The notes under the pieces: model-generated
The model's input: only the letters and a program-made list of their open reading frames with translations
What the model was told of the DNA's origin: nothing
The model's database searches: none
From: Amyelois transitella
Lineage: Eukaryota > Arthropoda > Insecta > Lepidoptera > Pyralidae
Length of the DNA stretch: 64,000 nt
Direction of reading: 5' to 3'
Assembly (NCBI RefSeq): GCF_032362555.1
Contig: NC_083509.1
Span: 11,307,001 to 11,371,000, forward strand
Part shown: piece after piece, positions 1-12,700 of the stretch
Layout: each line of letters starts with the position of its first letter
How positions within the stretch are numbered: the first letter of the stretch is position 1
Program-made: the position numbers and the translations under genes

Positions 1-219
1 ATATATTGCACAATTTATATTTATATTTTAATTATTTCTAATCTTAATTATTCTTTTTTTTTCATATAAGTACCTATGCTTTCGTATCGTGGTTATAGAG
101 GCAGGGCGCCACAGACCAAGGCAAACGGCAAATAATGATGATATGACTTTTGCCTGTAGCTCAATGAGCATAAACTTTGTAGGTCCTTGGCATGAAGCTT
201 TAATTGGCGAAATAAAAAA

Positions 220-445
220 GTGCCGTGTGGTTCCCGGCATCAATACAAAAAAGAATAGAACCACTCCATCTCTTTTCCATGGATGTCGTAAAAGGTGACT
301 AGGGGATAGGCTTACAAACTATACAAAAACACTATTTGAATCTCAATTATATCATTAAGCCAAATAGCTGAACGTGGCCATTCAGTCTTTTCAAGACTGT
401 TGGCTCTGTCTACCCCGCAAGTGATATGGACGTGACCGTGACGTG
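220..445 (+). mobile_element. SINE-A copy 1
   Basis: Near full length, from GTGCCGTGTGGTTCCCGGCA to the conserved end GTCTACCCCGCAAG...GACGTGA. It abuts the SINE-B copy at 455. Positions 1-219 upstream show nothing I can assign. Confidence 0.85.
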
Positions 446-454
446 ACGTAACGG

Positions 455-735
455 CCTCTGTGGCTCAGCGGTAGTACGCTTGTCTGTGACACCGGAGGTC
501 CCGGGTTCGAATCCCGGTCAGGGCATGATGAGAAAAGAACTTTTCCTGATTGGCCTGCGTCTTGGATGTTTATCTATATAAGTATTTATTATAAAATATA
601 GTATCGTTGAGTTAGTATCTCGTAACACAAGTCTCGAACTTCTTCGAGGCTAACTCAATCAGTGTAATTTGTCCCGTATATATTTATATTTATTTATTTA
701 TATTTATATGTATGTATGTATGTATAAAAAAATCC
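455..735 (+). mobile_element. tRNA-derived SINE (SINE-B), copy 1
   Basis: The 5' part is tRNA-like, with an A box (TGGCTCAGCGG) and a perfect B box (GGTTCGAATCC). The body contains GAGTTAGTATCTCGTAACAC, and the tail is TTAT/TATG-rich. The acceptor stem does not pair, so this is not a functional tRNA. The tail ends just upstream of the lipase exon acceptor at 748. Confidence 0.85.
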
Positions 736-748
736 TCCTTTTATCCAG

Positions 749-3700
749 GCCCTGTTGGCGTCATGCTTCGTACCAGTATTCTCGGGGATGCTTCCGCCCC
801 GCTTCCACGGCATCCGCTACATGGACGGCGGCTTCAGCGACAACCTCCCGGTCCTGGATGAAAACACCATCACTGTTAGTCCTTTCTGCGGGGAGAGTGA
901 CATCTGCCCCAGGGATCTGAGTTCCCAGCTGTTCCACGTAAGTTAGACTAGTCCACCTTTAACTTAGATATATGTATATGATACTAGCTTTTGCGCTGGG
1001 CTTCGCTCCCGTGGAAAATACCAGAAAAGAGTAGCCTATAATATTCTAGAAGTCTTGTCTATTCTATATGTGTGCCAAATGTCGTGAAAATCAGTCCAGA
1101 AGTTTTTGGGTTTATTCGTTACAATTTACAAAAATACAATTTTTTTTACTCTACGGCATCCGTCACATTCACTGCGGCTAGTGACGTAGAATCTTGTCAA
1201 GCCGAATGTGCGTATGTGTCACACCCGAATGTGTGTGAAATGATTTCTGATCAGACTTGATACATTCATATAGAAACTCTTTCGATATGATCGCATTTTA
1301 ATCTCTATTCAGAAATTTAAGTAAGCAACGTAAAGTAAGCAACCTGTCACTATTTGAATCTCAATTTCATTATAAAGCCATACAGCTGTACGTACCTGTC
1401 AGTTTTCTCAAGACTGTTGGCCTTATTTACCCCACAAAGGATATAGACGTGACAATATTGTATGTATGTAATCTAAGTCTTCTTCGTCGTTACCTTTTTC
1501 CACTTTATACGCGGGGTCGGCACAGTATGTTAGGTTTTTCCAATTACTTCTGTCAATTGCCATCTCACTGGTTACTCCCTTTCTCCTCATACTATCCTTT
1601 ACGTCATCCATCCATCTCTTTTTCGGTCTACCCCTATTTCTTAAACCTTTCACTTCCATATTTTAAGCTCTTTTAGTAACATGACCTTCCTCTCTTCTCA
1701 TAATTTATGTAATCTAAGTAAGAAATATTACATTTTTTTACCCATTTTTTTTCAAACACTCGTTTGCTTCAACCAGGTCAACGTGGCCAACACCAGCATC
1801 GAGCTATCGAAGCAGAACATCAACCGTTTCGCGCGCATATTGTTCCCGCCGAAGCCCGAGGTCCTCAGTAACATGTGCAAGCAGGGCTTCGACGACGCCC
1901 TGCGGTTTTTGCACAGGAACAACATGATATCGTGCACCAGGTGCCTGGCCGTCCAGACCACCTTCCAGCTGCAAGATGTGTTGGATGATAAGACCTTCGA
2001 TTACGACCCAGACTGCGAGGAGTGCAAGACGCATAGACAGGTAGTTAATTGAATTTAATGAATGAATAATTCTTTATTGTATACAAATAATTTTTGTAAA
2101 GACGGAACCGTGTCTATTTGATATCCGCCTTTTGCTGTCTTAAACGACAGCAAAAGGCGGATATCAAATAGACACGGTTCCGTCTTTACAAAAATTATTT
2201 CAAATACATTCTTCTAATTGTAACAAAAATGGCATCAAAATCGGTTCACCGAAACGCGAGATAATCGCTGAAAAACACATAGGTATATATATATACAAAC
2301 ACAGACAAGTCAAACTGAGAAACAACTATATTTTTTTAAAGAAATAACAAATACATTACAATTCGCCAATGTATTGAAATCGTCTTATCAATTACGTTTA
2401 GTTTTTAATCAGTACCTGGGTGACCGAGCAGTGCTCGGTGTACATCAGAAAAAGTAGTGAAAACATAAATAAAAACACCAAAAAATCTGAATACCATCAA
2501 AACTAGTAAAAACAAAATAAAAAATTATACTATCACTAACCAAAAATGAAATCGCCGACCAAGATGGTGATGGTAATTGAAAAATATGTTGTGTGAAAAT
2601 ATGTGAAAGACACGGCTAATCGATTTTTTTTTTATGTAATCGATTTTTTTAACCCCCTATGAGGTGCATATTTCATATTTCAACAAAATCGTTAGCATAG
2701 TTTTCTATAAATTGCTCGTTTAAAAGTAAATATGTACCTATAGGATGTAAATAACAAACAACAAAGCGTGGGTCATTTCTGACCCTTACTGATGCGGAGA
2801 TCTTATCGATTAGTCATACCTTTGTTTATCGAACCTCTATATTTCTATAAGATTGATAAGGATAGTGTACATCATTTGTGAACTTTGAACAAATACAATG
2901 TAATCTTGCAACACGGTTGATATTATTTGTGCAACAAGTTTTCGAATATTCTTTGTTTTCTATTTTGTAATTGTTCTGTCTTTATTAGTTTCTCGAAAAA
3001 AAATATGACTGAGATACGAGTAGGTACCTAACTGATATTTTCTATTTCATATTTTTTTTTGACTTGACCAAATACAATCTTGATATAATATACTCAAAAA
3101 AATTCAATATACATAAATAAAGTCACTCCTCTTTCCCAGAGGGGTAGGCAGAAACTACGTCTTTCCGCTTGCAACGATCTCTGCTTCAACTTTAGCTTCA
3201 TCCACATTCATAACTCTTCATACAATTCTATCATGAAGCCAAACAGCTGAACGTGGCCTTTCAGCCTTTTGATGACTGTTGGCTCTGTCTACTTCGCAGG
3301 GAATATAGACGTGATTATATGTTATGTTTACAAGCTCGTCGGCTACAGGTGATTATTCTTCTTTACGTTCACTATATTTTACCTTCTTATTTCGGCAAAT
3401 TGACATTTTAAATGCATTAAGGTTAAAAAACAAGCATTACGTGATCGAGCGAAGGTCCATCACAAAAGATAAATGCGTACGTTCATTTTGCTATCATTTC
3501 GATTCATGACATAACTTGTATTCGATTGATATTTGTTTTGCATTTTGCACGTGACTTGCCTGCATTCCTTGCAAACGCAGAGAAGAACATAATTTAGGTA
3601 CTAACCGATTGTGTTTACGTTGAGCTAGAATACTGTAAAGAAACCTGGACCATTTAGGGAAATTAATGTATAATCATAATCCAATATGAGTTAGCTCCCC

Positions 3701-6700
3701 CCTGGAAAGGTTGTGGAGGTCAGACGGGAGTAGCTTCGTGTGAAAACTTGTATGACTTACCCAGTCCAGGGTCATGGTTGTAGGCGTGTCTCGGGCTCAT
3801 CTCAAAAGAAGAGGATGTAACCGTTTTTAACGCTAAGGGGAAGAAGTGGCAATGGTTGCAAAAGTCGGGAGTCACTTCAAGTAAACACGTGACTTATCCA
3901 ACGCAGGCTTGTGGTCATAGGTGCATTCCTGGTTTTTTTTCTCCAGAGATAGGATGCATGGTACATAGAAACCTCGTCTTATCGCTTAAGGGTTAGACAA
4001 AGACAACAGTCTCGCAAAGACTGAAAGGCCACGTTCATCATGTATGAAGAGAGTTATGAATCGACGAAGCGATATAAGTATACAGATATCGTGGAAATGG
4101 TTTCAAACTACTAAGATTTCGAGATAAATAAGACTTTTCAACCTTGACCATTGTTGTAGGACGCGTTAGTGGACGACCTCCCCGACACAGTAATGACCAT
4201 ATTCCAAAACGCGATCGACTCGGCCAACTCGGGCCTGGTCAACTGGATGATGAGACGGCGCGCAGTGCGGTACCTGTCAGTGCTGACGCTGCCTTACAGA
4301 GTGCCCATCGACGTCATGTATGCTACATTCACCAAGTGAGTTCACTGCGCAGTTGGATTTATTGAGAGTGTATTGTAAAATAAGGTAGACTCGGCCAACC
4401 TCGTCGACTGGATGATGAGACGGCGCGCAGTGCGGTACCTGTCAGTGCTGACGCTGCCTTACAGAGTGCCCATCGACGTCATGTATGCTACATTCACCAA
4501 GTGAGTTCACTGCGCAGTTGGATTTATTGAGAGTGTATTGTAAAATAAGGTAGACTCGGCCAACCTCGTCGACTGGATGATGAGACGGCGCGCAGTGCGG
4601 TACCTGTCAGTGCTGACGCTGCCTTACAGAGTGCCCATCGACGTCATGTATGCTACATTCACCAAGTGAGTTCACTGCGCAGTTGGATTTATTGAGAGTG
4701 TATTGTAAAATAAGGTAGACTCGGCCAGCCTCGTCGACTGGATGATGAGACGGCGCGCAGTGGCATATCTGTCACCAAGTAAGTTCACTTCAAATTTAGT
4801 TGTTACTTTTGTTGAAAATTTTTTGTAATCAAGCAAGGCTCGAGAACGCACGTTAGTCCCATCTGCTTTACGAAGTATCGACGTCATATATGCTATATAT
4901 ACCAAGTGAGTTTACTTCAAATTTAACTTTTGATTTTCATGTAGAGATCAAAACACGATTGATTTATTAATGCATCTTAATAATATATTATGAACTAGAA
5001 GCCGCCCGGGACTTTGTCCGCATGGAAACCCTTTAAATCCCGCGGGAACTCCGGGATAAAAAGTAGCCTATATGTTTTTCTGGGTCTTCAGCTACCTACA
5101 TACAAATTTCATCGTAATCGGTTCAGTAGTTTTTTGCGTGAAAGAGTAACAAATATCCATACTGTCATCCTGACATACAAACTTTCGTATATAAGTAGGA
5201 TATATATGTATATATTTAAATGGTAAATTGATACGCAGTAATCACGACCTTAAATATTGAGGTTTACCACTACCTACTACCGCAGAGGTTGACACCTGTG
5301 GATTGACATGATGATATTGAAATGATTAATAATTTACCACGATCAAAGACATTTTTGGGCCGTTTTGCAAGTGCGGGTAAATCTTACGGTGAGGGAAAAC
5401 ATCGTGAGGAAACCTGCACATTCAGGGAACTGGATGTGTAACCATACGATCCAATACGGATCAGGTTCCCCTGCTAAGGTTACGGAGGTCAAATGGTAGT
5501 TGCTTCGTGTAAAAATCTGACTCAGCCAATCCAGGATCCATGGTCAAGAGCTTGCCCCGGGCTCCTCTCCAGAGTGGAGACGATGCAACCGGGACTTAAA
5601 CCAGGAAGAAGCGGTAGCAAGTGTGGTTAAACTTCGTTTATTTCTCATATATCTATGACCGTACAACGTATACATTTTGTTTTTAGTAAATTAATTTAGT
5701 ATTTGAAGTAGTATGTTAACTGGTAGAAGTACATTCTATATACGTACAAAATTACTGAAATACTACATATAAAACATTAGTTAGCATCTTAGTAATAACA
5801 TTTCTATCATTGTTAGCATTGACTAAGATTATCACAAGCCAGATGCCATTTTTTTTTTTAAAAGAACTAAATACATCGTTTTTACCGCGAAATTATTTAT
5901 CGATACAGGATATTTCGCACTGGTGAATGTACTAGTTACTCAATATGGACTAATTGACTGTTGATCAAATTCTAGTAACTAGTTTGTTTCACATGGCACG
6001 GTATTTCAAGTATATATTAGTTTACCGATAAGTCTTAACTCTTTTTCTAGTTATTTCGTTGTTCTGATGTTGTATGTTACATTCTCAAATGTTTTAGGAA
6101 ATGCTTAGTCTGATTTATACAGAAAAAAAAGTGCAAATTTATGTGCTGTAAAAGATTTAGGAAGAAAATTTTTAAATCACTAAAAATCAAGATATCGTAA
6201 AATTACAAAACACAAAAAAAATTATTCAAATGAATAGTTTCTTATCTGCTAAAAACACACGGTTTCCTATACAAACTAGCAAATAAAATCATAAAAAGAT
6301 ATAGATGGAAAGATATAATCTCTACCTCTACGAGAAAAGGCGTGATTTTATGTATGGATGTATGTAAAATCATGAAACGAACATTAACTGGGTGGATTAT
6401 AAATGAAAATAATTATATCTATATAAGAAGTAACGCATTAATATTAAACGCATGCGCATTATCCTTTTATCTCCTCTTGTTTTGTATTATTATCATGTTT
6501 ACGATGCGTAAACAAAAACCGTCTATCTGTGTAAACAGCTGCATGAGTTGTTTACAATGTTATAACGCATGCGTTGTGGATTATAATGTCATAACCATAG
6601 AGGTACTATATAAAAAGACTTTTGTCTTTAACTAGAACGCGCACCGCCAAGCGTGAGTGTGCCCTATAAATTTTAGATATATAAATCGAAGCTAAAATAT

Positions 6701-9700
6701 ATTAATTTGACAAAACTTATGAATTCATTTGATTTCGTAACGCGTATAAATTATGCTGTTATAAGAGCTTTAACATTTTTCGTCACGCAAAATTAGGAAC
6801 TTATTACAGTCTAATGTTCTAACATATGGTCGGTTAATTGCTTGACATAAATCTTATCAATTTATTTATTAGAATAAAGATTTATGTCCGGCAATTAACC
6901 GACCGTAAAAGTTGTAAAGTACCTTCGTCGTTTTCAAAACAATAATTCAGTTGCAACATTTGCATTTAATGCCTTGTTGACGCAAGCGGCTCGCTTTTAT
7001 CTTCTAATTGGGTCATACACGCAGCGCACTCTATCATAAGATAGTTACTCAAGGCGTGTTTATATTAAACCGCACGTCGTCGCATCATCGATGACAAATA
7101 ATGTTATTATTGTATTGTACAAAGTAAACCGATTGAGCTACCGAATCATGAGGGAGGTCTACTAATTTCTTATCAATTTGCTTTCTCCCGCTAACTTTGT
7201 TTGTGTTATTTTTGTTAATACGAGTATCTAGGGTTCTGAGTGACATTATTAATTTAAAATGTATGTAACGATTTTTTTTTTATATAGAATTCCAACTTTA
7301 AACTGCATCAAATTTTGTTGAGTAGGTATTTGCGGTGAGAATAAATCAATGAATTATAAACATTCATTGGCTCTCTTATTGGTCCGCATAAGGCCTAAAA
7401 TTACTAAAAACTACGAAATCGTTCGAGAAAAGGTAGGTAGTGCCCTAGGGCTTCGCTTGGCTCGTCTTGGCGGGAGATTACCCGTGCACCCCGATTAGAT
7501 TTTGAACAGATCAGTACATTATAAGGTATAGAATTTCAGATATATTTTATTTCCTTTTTTATTTATTTGGAGTGATCATTTAAGAGGAAACAGCTATCTT
7601 TGATTTAAGTCATATTTAAATACTTTTATCATAAATACAGTACCAGTAGTATTATAACTCAGAACAGTACCTGTAATTTTTTATTCATAGCCTAAGCTAT
7701 ACAAAAAAATATTTTGTTAAAGATCGACCCTTTGACACTACTGAATTAATTTTAAACCAAAACTATTGGTTATTTAAAACAATTGATCATTATTTCTTTC
7801 GTTAAAAATACTTAAATTACATACATATTTCATTTGGTCCTTCGAGCCGGACAAACCACGGAATTTTATTATCTTGTACTGTTTCTATATTACTTTCGTA
7901 GTTCATAAAATAAATATTTTGTTCGGTATGTTTCCTACTGTATTTTTATTAATTACGTATAATTTTGTAAATTAATGATAAGTACTGTGATTTCGGGGTT
8001 AAATTGTCCCTGTTGCCATGCTAAAAAAACTGTTTATTTATAGTTATTTCAATTAATTATTTCAGAGATACGGGATGATATTACGTCAATGTATTATCGT
8101 TTTGTTCTCATTTCAACACTAAAGTTGGTGGTCGTTTTCATCAGAATTAGGTCACGGTCTGTAATCTATGTTACGAAAGATATATTTATGTAAAAACGTT
8201 ACTAATGACAAACGATACACTTCCTAATCATAGATAAATATAACTATAGTTAATCCATAATACAATTTTTATAATTTAATAACAATGTTCTTAAATATAT
8301 GTTTTTAGTTATTTACAAACAAACAAAAATATAAAGACAATTAATGCCAGCACCATGCTTTGTCATATGATTAAAGAATTTCTCTAGCAACGTACTTCGT
8401 CATTCATATTATAATAATAATTTAAAATAAACTTGTTTCGTCAAAAATACATAGAACATACTTCGTAAAAGTTTAAGTTTGTCAAAGTTTTTATGAAAAG
8501 TATATACAGCGTGCATGTTTAATAGCGAAGGGGACACTCAGTATGTGATTTACGTTATAAATTATTAGGAAAAATAGTGGTTAAAATTTTACTTAATTAT
8601 CCAACAAAAACAAGAAACTAGGCGGCCCACCCGCCTTGTTCACTCACAATGCACTGCACTTTTTAGTATTTTACCTGACTACCTTACGTCATTCACAGTC
8701 AAACGATGAGAGAGAGTTGATCAATTCCCATTTGTTTAATACCAAGTAATATTAGTTAATGATTAATCATAGTTTAAGTTTACACTCTGTGCATGCTTTC
8801 AAATTAACAAATCACCCGCTTTTTTAGTTACATTGGTGATAGAGTAGAGAAGCATGCTCTGCAATACGCTGTGATGGGCAACATTCGAGTGCTTAGGAAG
8901 AGGTGTATTCGCCACAACAATTATATGACTAGGTCAGTGCTGCATCGTTTTTGGGACGGTCGGTGGTGGGCGGTGGTGGTAGAATGATCGTTTTATGGCT
9001 TTTTTATTAATTTTCTTCAGTGTTCTATTATATAATTCTTGGGCTGATGTGGATTATTTGTAAGGCCATGGTTTAAAAAAAAGGCTTAGGTATTTTAAAT
9101 AGTAGAATGATATTTTTATATCTCCTAACGGACAGCTTTTAAGATTTGAACTCTCCATGTATTATTCGTGTTGATATTTTGCTTGGAAACTCGGTGTCCG
9201 CGCTTTGTTATGCTAACGTGCTATATGAATTAATATATATAGGATATAAATCCCCCTGTCGATACTGGCAACCGAATATGGGGCGTTACATTTCTGCAGC
9301 CTTGAATTCTGGCGAGAAGTCAAAAATTTACAAAAACCCGAAAGAAATGTTGCTTGGGATTATTTGATTGCTTGAAGATTAAAATTTTCTACGAAACAAA
9401 TCTTGTAATCTAGTCGAATTATCCTGATAATTTTCCTAAATATCTTCGCCATATATCAATATAATCAATGTTTTGGTCAGATTTTTTCAACCTAATTCCT
9501 AATTTGATCTAGTATCTTAGTCGATCTTGGTTGATAACAAAAAAGATCCCTATCTATAGGTATTATATTTCATAGTGCAAATTAGCGAATTATTAAATAT
9601 TTATATCTTTAATAAGCGAAAATAGGAAGAGGATGTATGAAATTGTAGGTATTGTAGATAACTTGGAAGAGTGGCGTGATATTTTTTTTTGCAAGAGGAA

Positions 9701-12700
9701 CTGTTTATAAACTGATAATATCTGCATTAGACCAAATAAAATTCATTATCAATTTGCGTAATTTTATGTGTTTGACGTAAATGTACATATAACACGTGAA
9801 TTTAGTAGGTATCTAAACAGCTGAAAATATGGAAGATTTATTTGAAAAATAATGTTTCTGACGAAGCATGTTGCAGATTAATTAGTGACATTTTTTTAAC
9901 ATGACCTCACTTTAAATTATTATTTCGTTGTAGACAATGTTTTCAAGTAAAATTGGATTACCACTGTTCAGTTGTTAGCAAACTACATGCAGGTCTATTT
10001 TATTACAATCAATCTATAAGAAATGTTTCAAATATTGATTTCTAATGAGTTTTATAGCCTTGAAAATATTAGATTGATTTGGGTACATTATGAGCTTTGT
10101 ACACTCGTATGTATATTTTGGTTTAACCTGAAACCTAAACGGCTTCATTAGTTAGTGAGATGTAATGTTACATTTTACACGATATCAATCAATTGACACT
10201 TCAATTATTTAAAACATTGGTTTCTCTTTTTTTATTTTTTTATTCGGTTAGATATAGTTAAGCCATGTCCGCGTCTATCTTTTCGTCAGTAGTAAAAATT
10301 TATATGCTAGAAAACTGTTTGCCATGTAAATTTAAAACATTTTAGTAACGCTAAAAATACCCAAAAATAAAAACCTTAAAAAGACGCTTACACATTTTTT
10401 AAAACTAATTAAGTACTAAAGAACAATAACATTATTTTATCTAAACTATTTACTTCCTATCACCACATATAGTTTTCATTCGGTCAAGGTTATGACGCAG
10501 TCCCGACGTTATGAATACGTAAATACAAAGGTTTAATCGTTTTTTGTTCGGATCATTGAAAACTTTATCTATTCTGATAGTTTAGTTTGTATTGTTTAAG
10601 AAAATATTTTTTGTGCTAAGTATGATTCTTAGGTATTTCAAAAACTCATTGCAGTTTACGCTGATATAAAAAAGTCATTCAATATCACTTAAAATTTGTA
10701 TATTTTTAACTAGACCATCACATCATAACCTTACTAAATGAAACCGCAACAGACTTCGTCATTTTACGAAATGAATCGCAACAAAGTTCGTCATTTTTCC
10801 AAATGCAACGTCAACATTCGTTATTATTTTTTACTCGTTTTATTCTAACCATATAATTACTTTCAGGTTCGTAACATGCACTCCAAAGATGAGCAAGTCA
10901 CTCTGGAAGCTGAGTTTGACACTGGTGACTCAACTGCACGGCTTCTTGTACTCCGCCCATGACAAGTCCGAGGCGGCAGCCAAGATATACTACAAGCTGG
11001 CCATGGACTCCAAGAAGGAGCCGAACGATTACCAACTTGATCGCAGGTGAGTCATTGAGCCTTTTGTCCGCGAGTTCGCTCGCAATCTTAGTTGTTTATT
11101 TTAGAAAATGGCACTTCTTCCGGACCATCCTTATGAGTTTTTAATACTCTTTCAGTGTGTACCAGGTTTTTTTTTTCAGATAGTTTGGTGAGTAGGTAAA
11201 AACGTTAAATAAGAAATAAGCAAACTCACATTTGATAACATTCAAGTTGGGATTATTTACAATTTAATTTGAGGAGTAAATTTGACATATACATTTAAAT
11301 TATAGAAGCAAGCTTCTTATTTTAAAAGCAAGAGCATCTGCCTATTTCTTTAGGGATATACGTTCTTATATTCGTTCATTTGTTACCACCAACAAAATAA
11401 GTAGCTATTTTATTATGGATTATGAGAGTCATAAGATTATCCGCTGCCTGATTGTGTTCCTTTATCTAGACTTGACTAATTAGTTGCTTCGTGCTATATG
11501 CAATCTTATCTCAACAACCTTCGCTTGTTAATGAATAACGTGTGTATCTTTCATTGACTAACTTATGCCTGCGCGTTTTCTTGCGTGAATCTTGATTATG
11601 AGATTTATAGTCACATACTATATACATACATATACTCACATACATATGATCACGCCTCTTTCCCGGAGGGTTAGACAGAGACTTCATCTTACTATTTCCC
11701 ACGATCCCGGCATACTTCTTTAGCTTCATTAACATTCATTGTACTCTTCATACAAGCTCTTCGGTTTGGGGTAATCTTATAATTATTACGGTGAGATTAT
11801 TCATTAAAAAAGAAAACTACTGTAGAATGCTTCGTCATTATTCTATTTGTAGGTGCGTTTCCCGTGGGTCCACCTATGACCCCGATTCGAGAGTGGGATT
11901 GTCTGGTAATTAAAAAGCTGAACGAACGACTGCCGCCTGACCCCTTCAACTTCATTAGAGCGTCACCCAGCAATGGATACACATTTAGTTGCTTGAATGA
12001 AGACGTGGAGGAATCTGCCTCCACGTCTTCCTCACCATAAGTGCATCGATTAGAATCCATAATATACCAACTCAGAAAAGTATAGTCTTGTTTGTTCTCT
12101 CTATCCTATCATTTTATTTATTTTATTTTATTTGGAAAACATACAGTCATATATCTTATACAAAATCTCATTTAGTTACTTTAGACCATTCACGTGTTTT
12201 CACATGGAAGTTTTTTTTATGAGTCAAAAAGAAACGCAAAAATTCCATAGTCATGCAGTTGGTAATGGATAAAATAAGATAAATATTGGTACGGAACCCA
12301 AAAAAATTAAGACTACCTTATCTTATCTGATAACCTTGTATACCCACGGAACTTTTACAAAAATCGGAACGCATCCGGAATCATTGCAATTTCTTACGTC
12401 ATTCCTTATCTAGTGCTTATCTTGTTTAGTGAAAAACACTTTTAGCTGACCCATAACCTAGTTGCCTAATTTTTTTGTTAATTTTTTGTTCTACTGTTGG
12501 GCTTATGAATTTATTTTTGATCTCGTTCCTACAAAAGCTCGAGGCTTTATGTATGTTGTTTATATTTTTGTATTGAAATTAAACTCAATCATTTTTTTAA
12601 ATATACATATATCGGGTTTACGAAGACAAATTAATTGCGCAACACGTTTCGTCAAAAAATTAAGAAAATATGTTTCGTCAAAAATAAATAAATAATTACA

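Noticed and set aside
455-530. Functional tRNA gene
   Set aside because: A and B boxes are present, but the acceptor stem does not pair and the sequence continues into a SINE body that is repeated at 39060.
11797-12060. Minus-strand ORF opposite 11853-12040
   Set aside because: It is the antisense shadow of the plus-strand exon-like frame and has no splice signals of its own.
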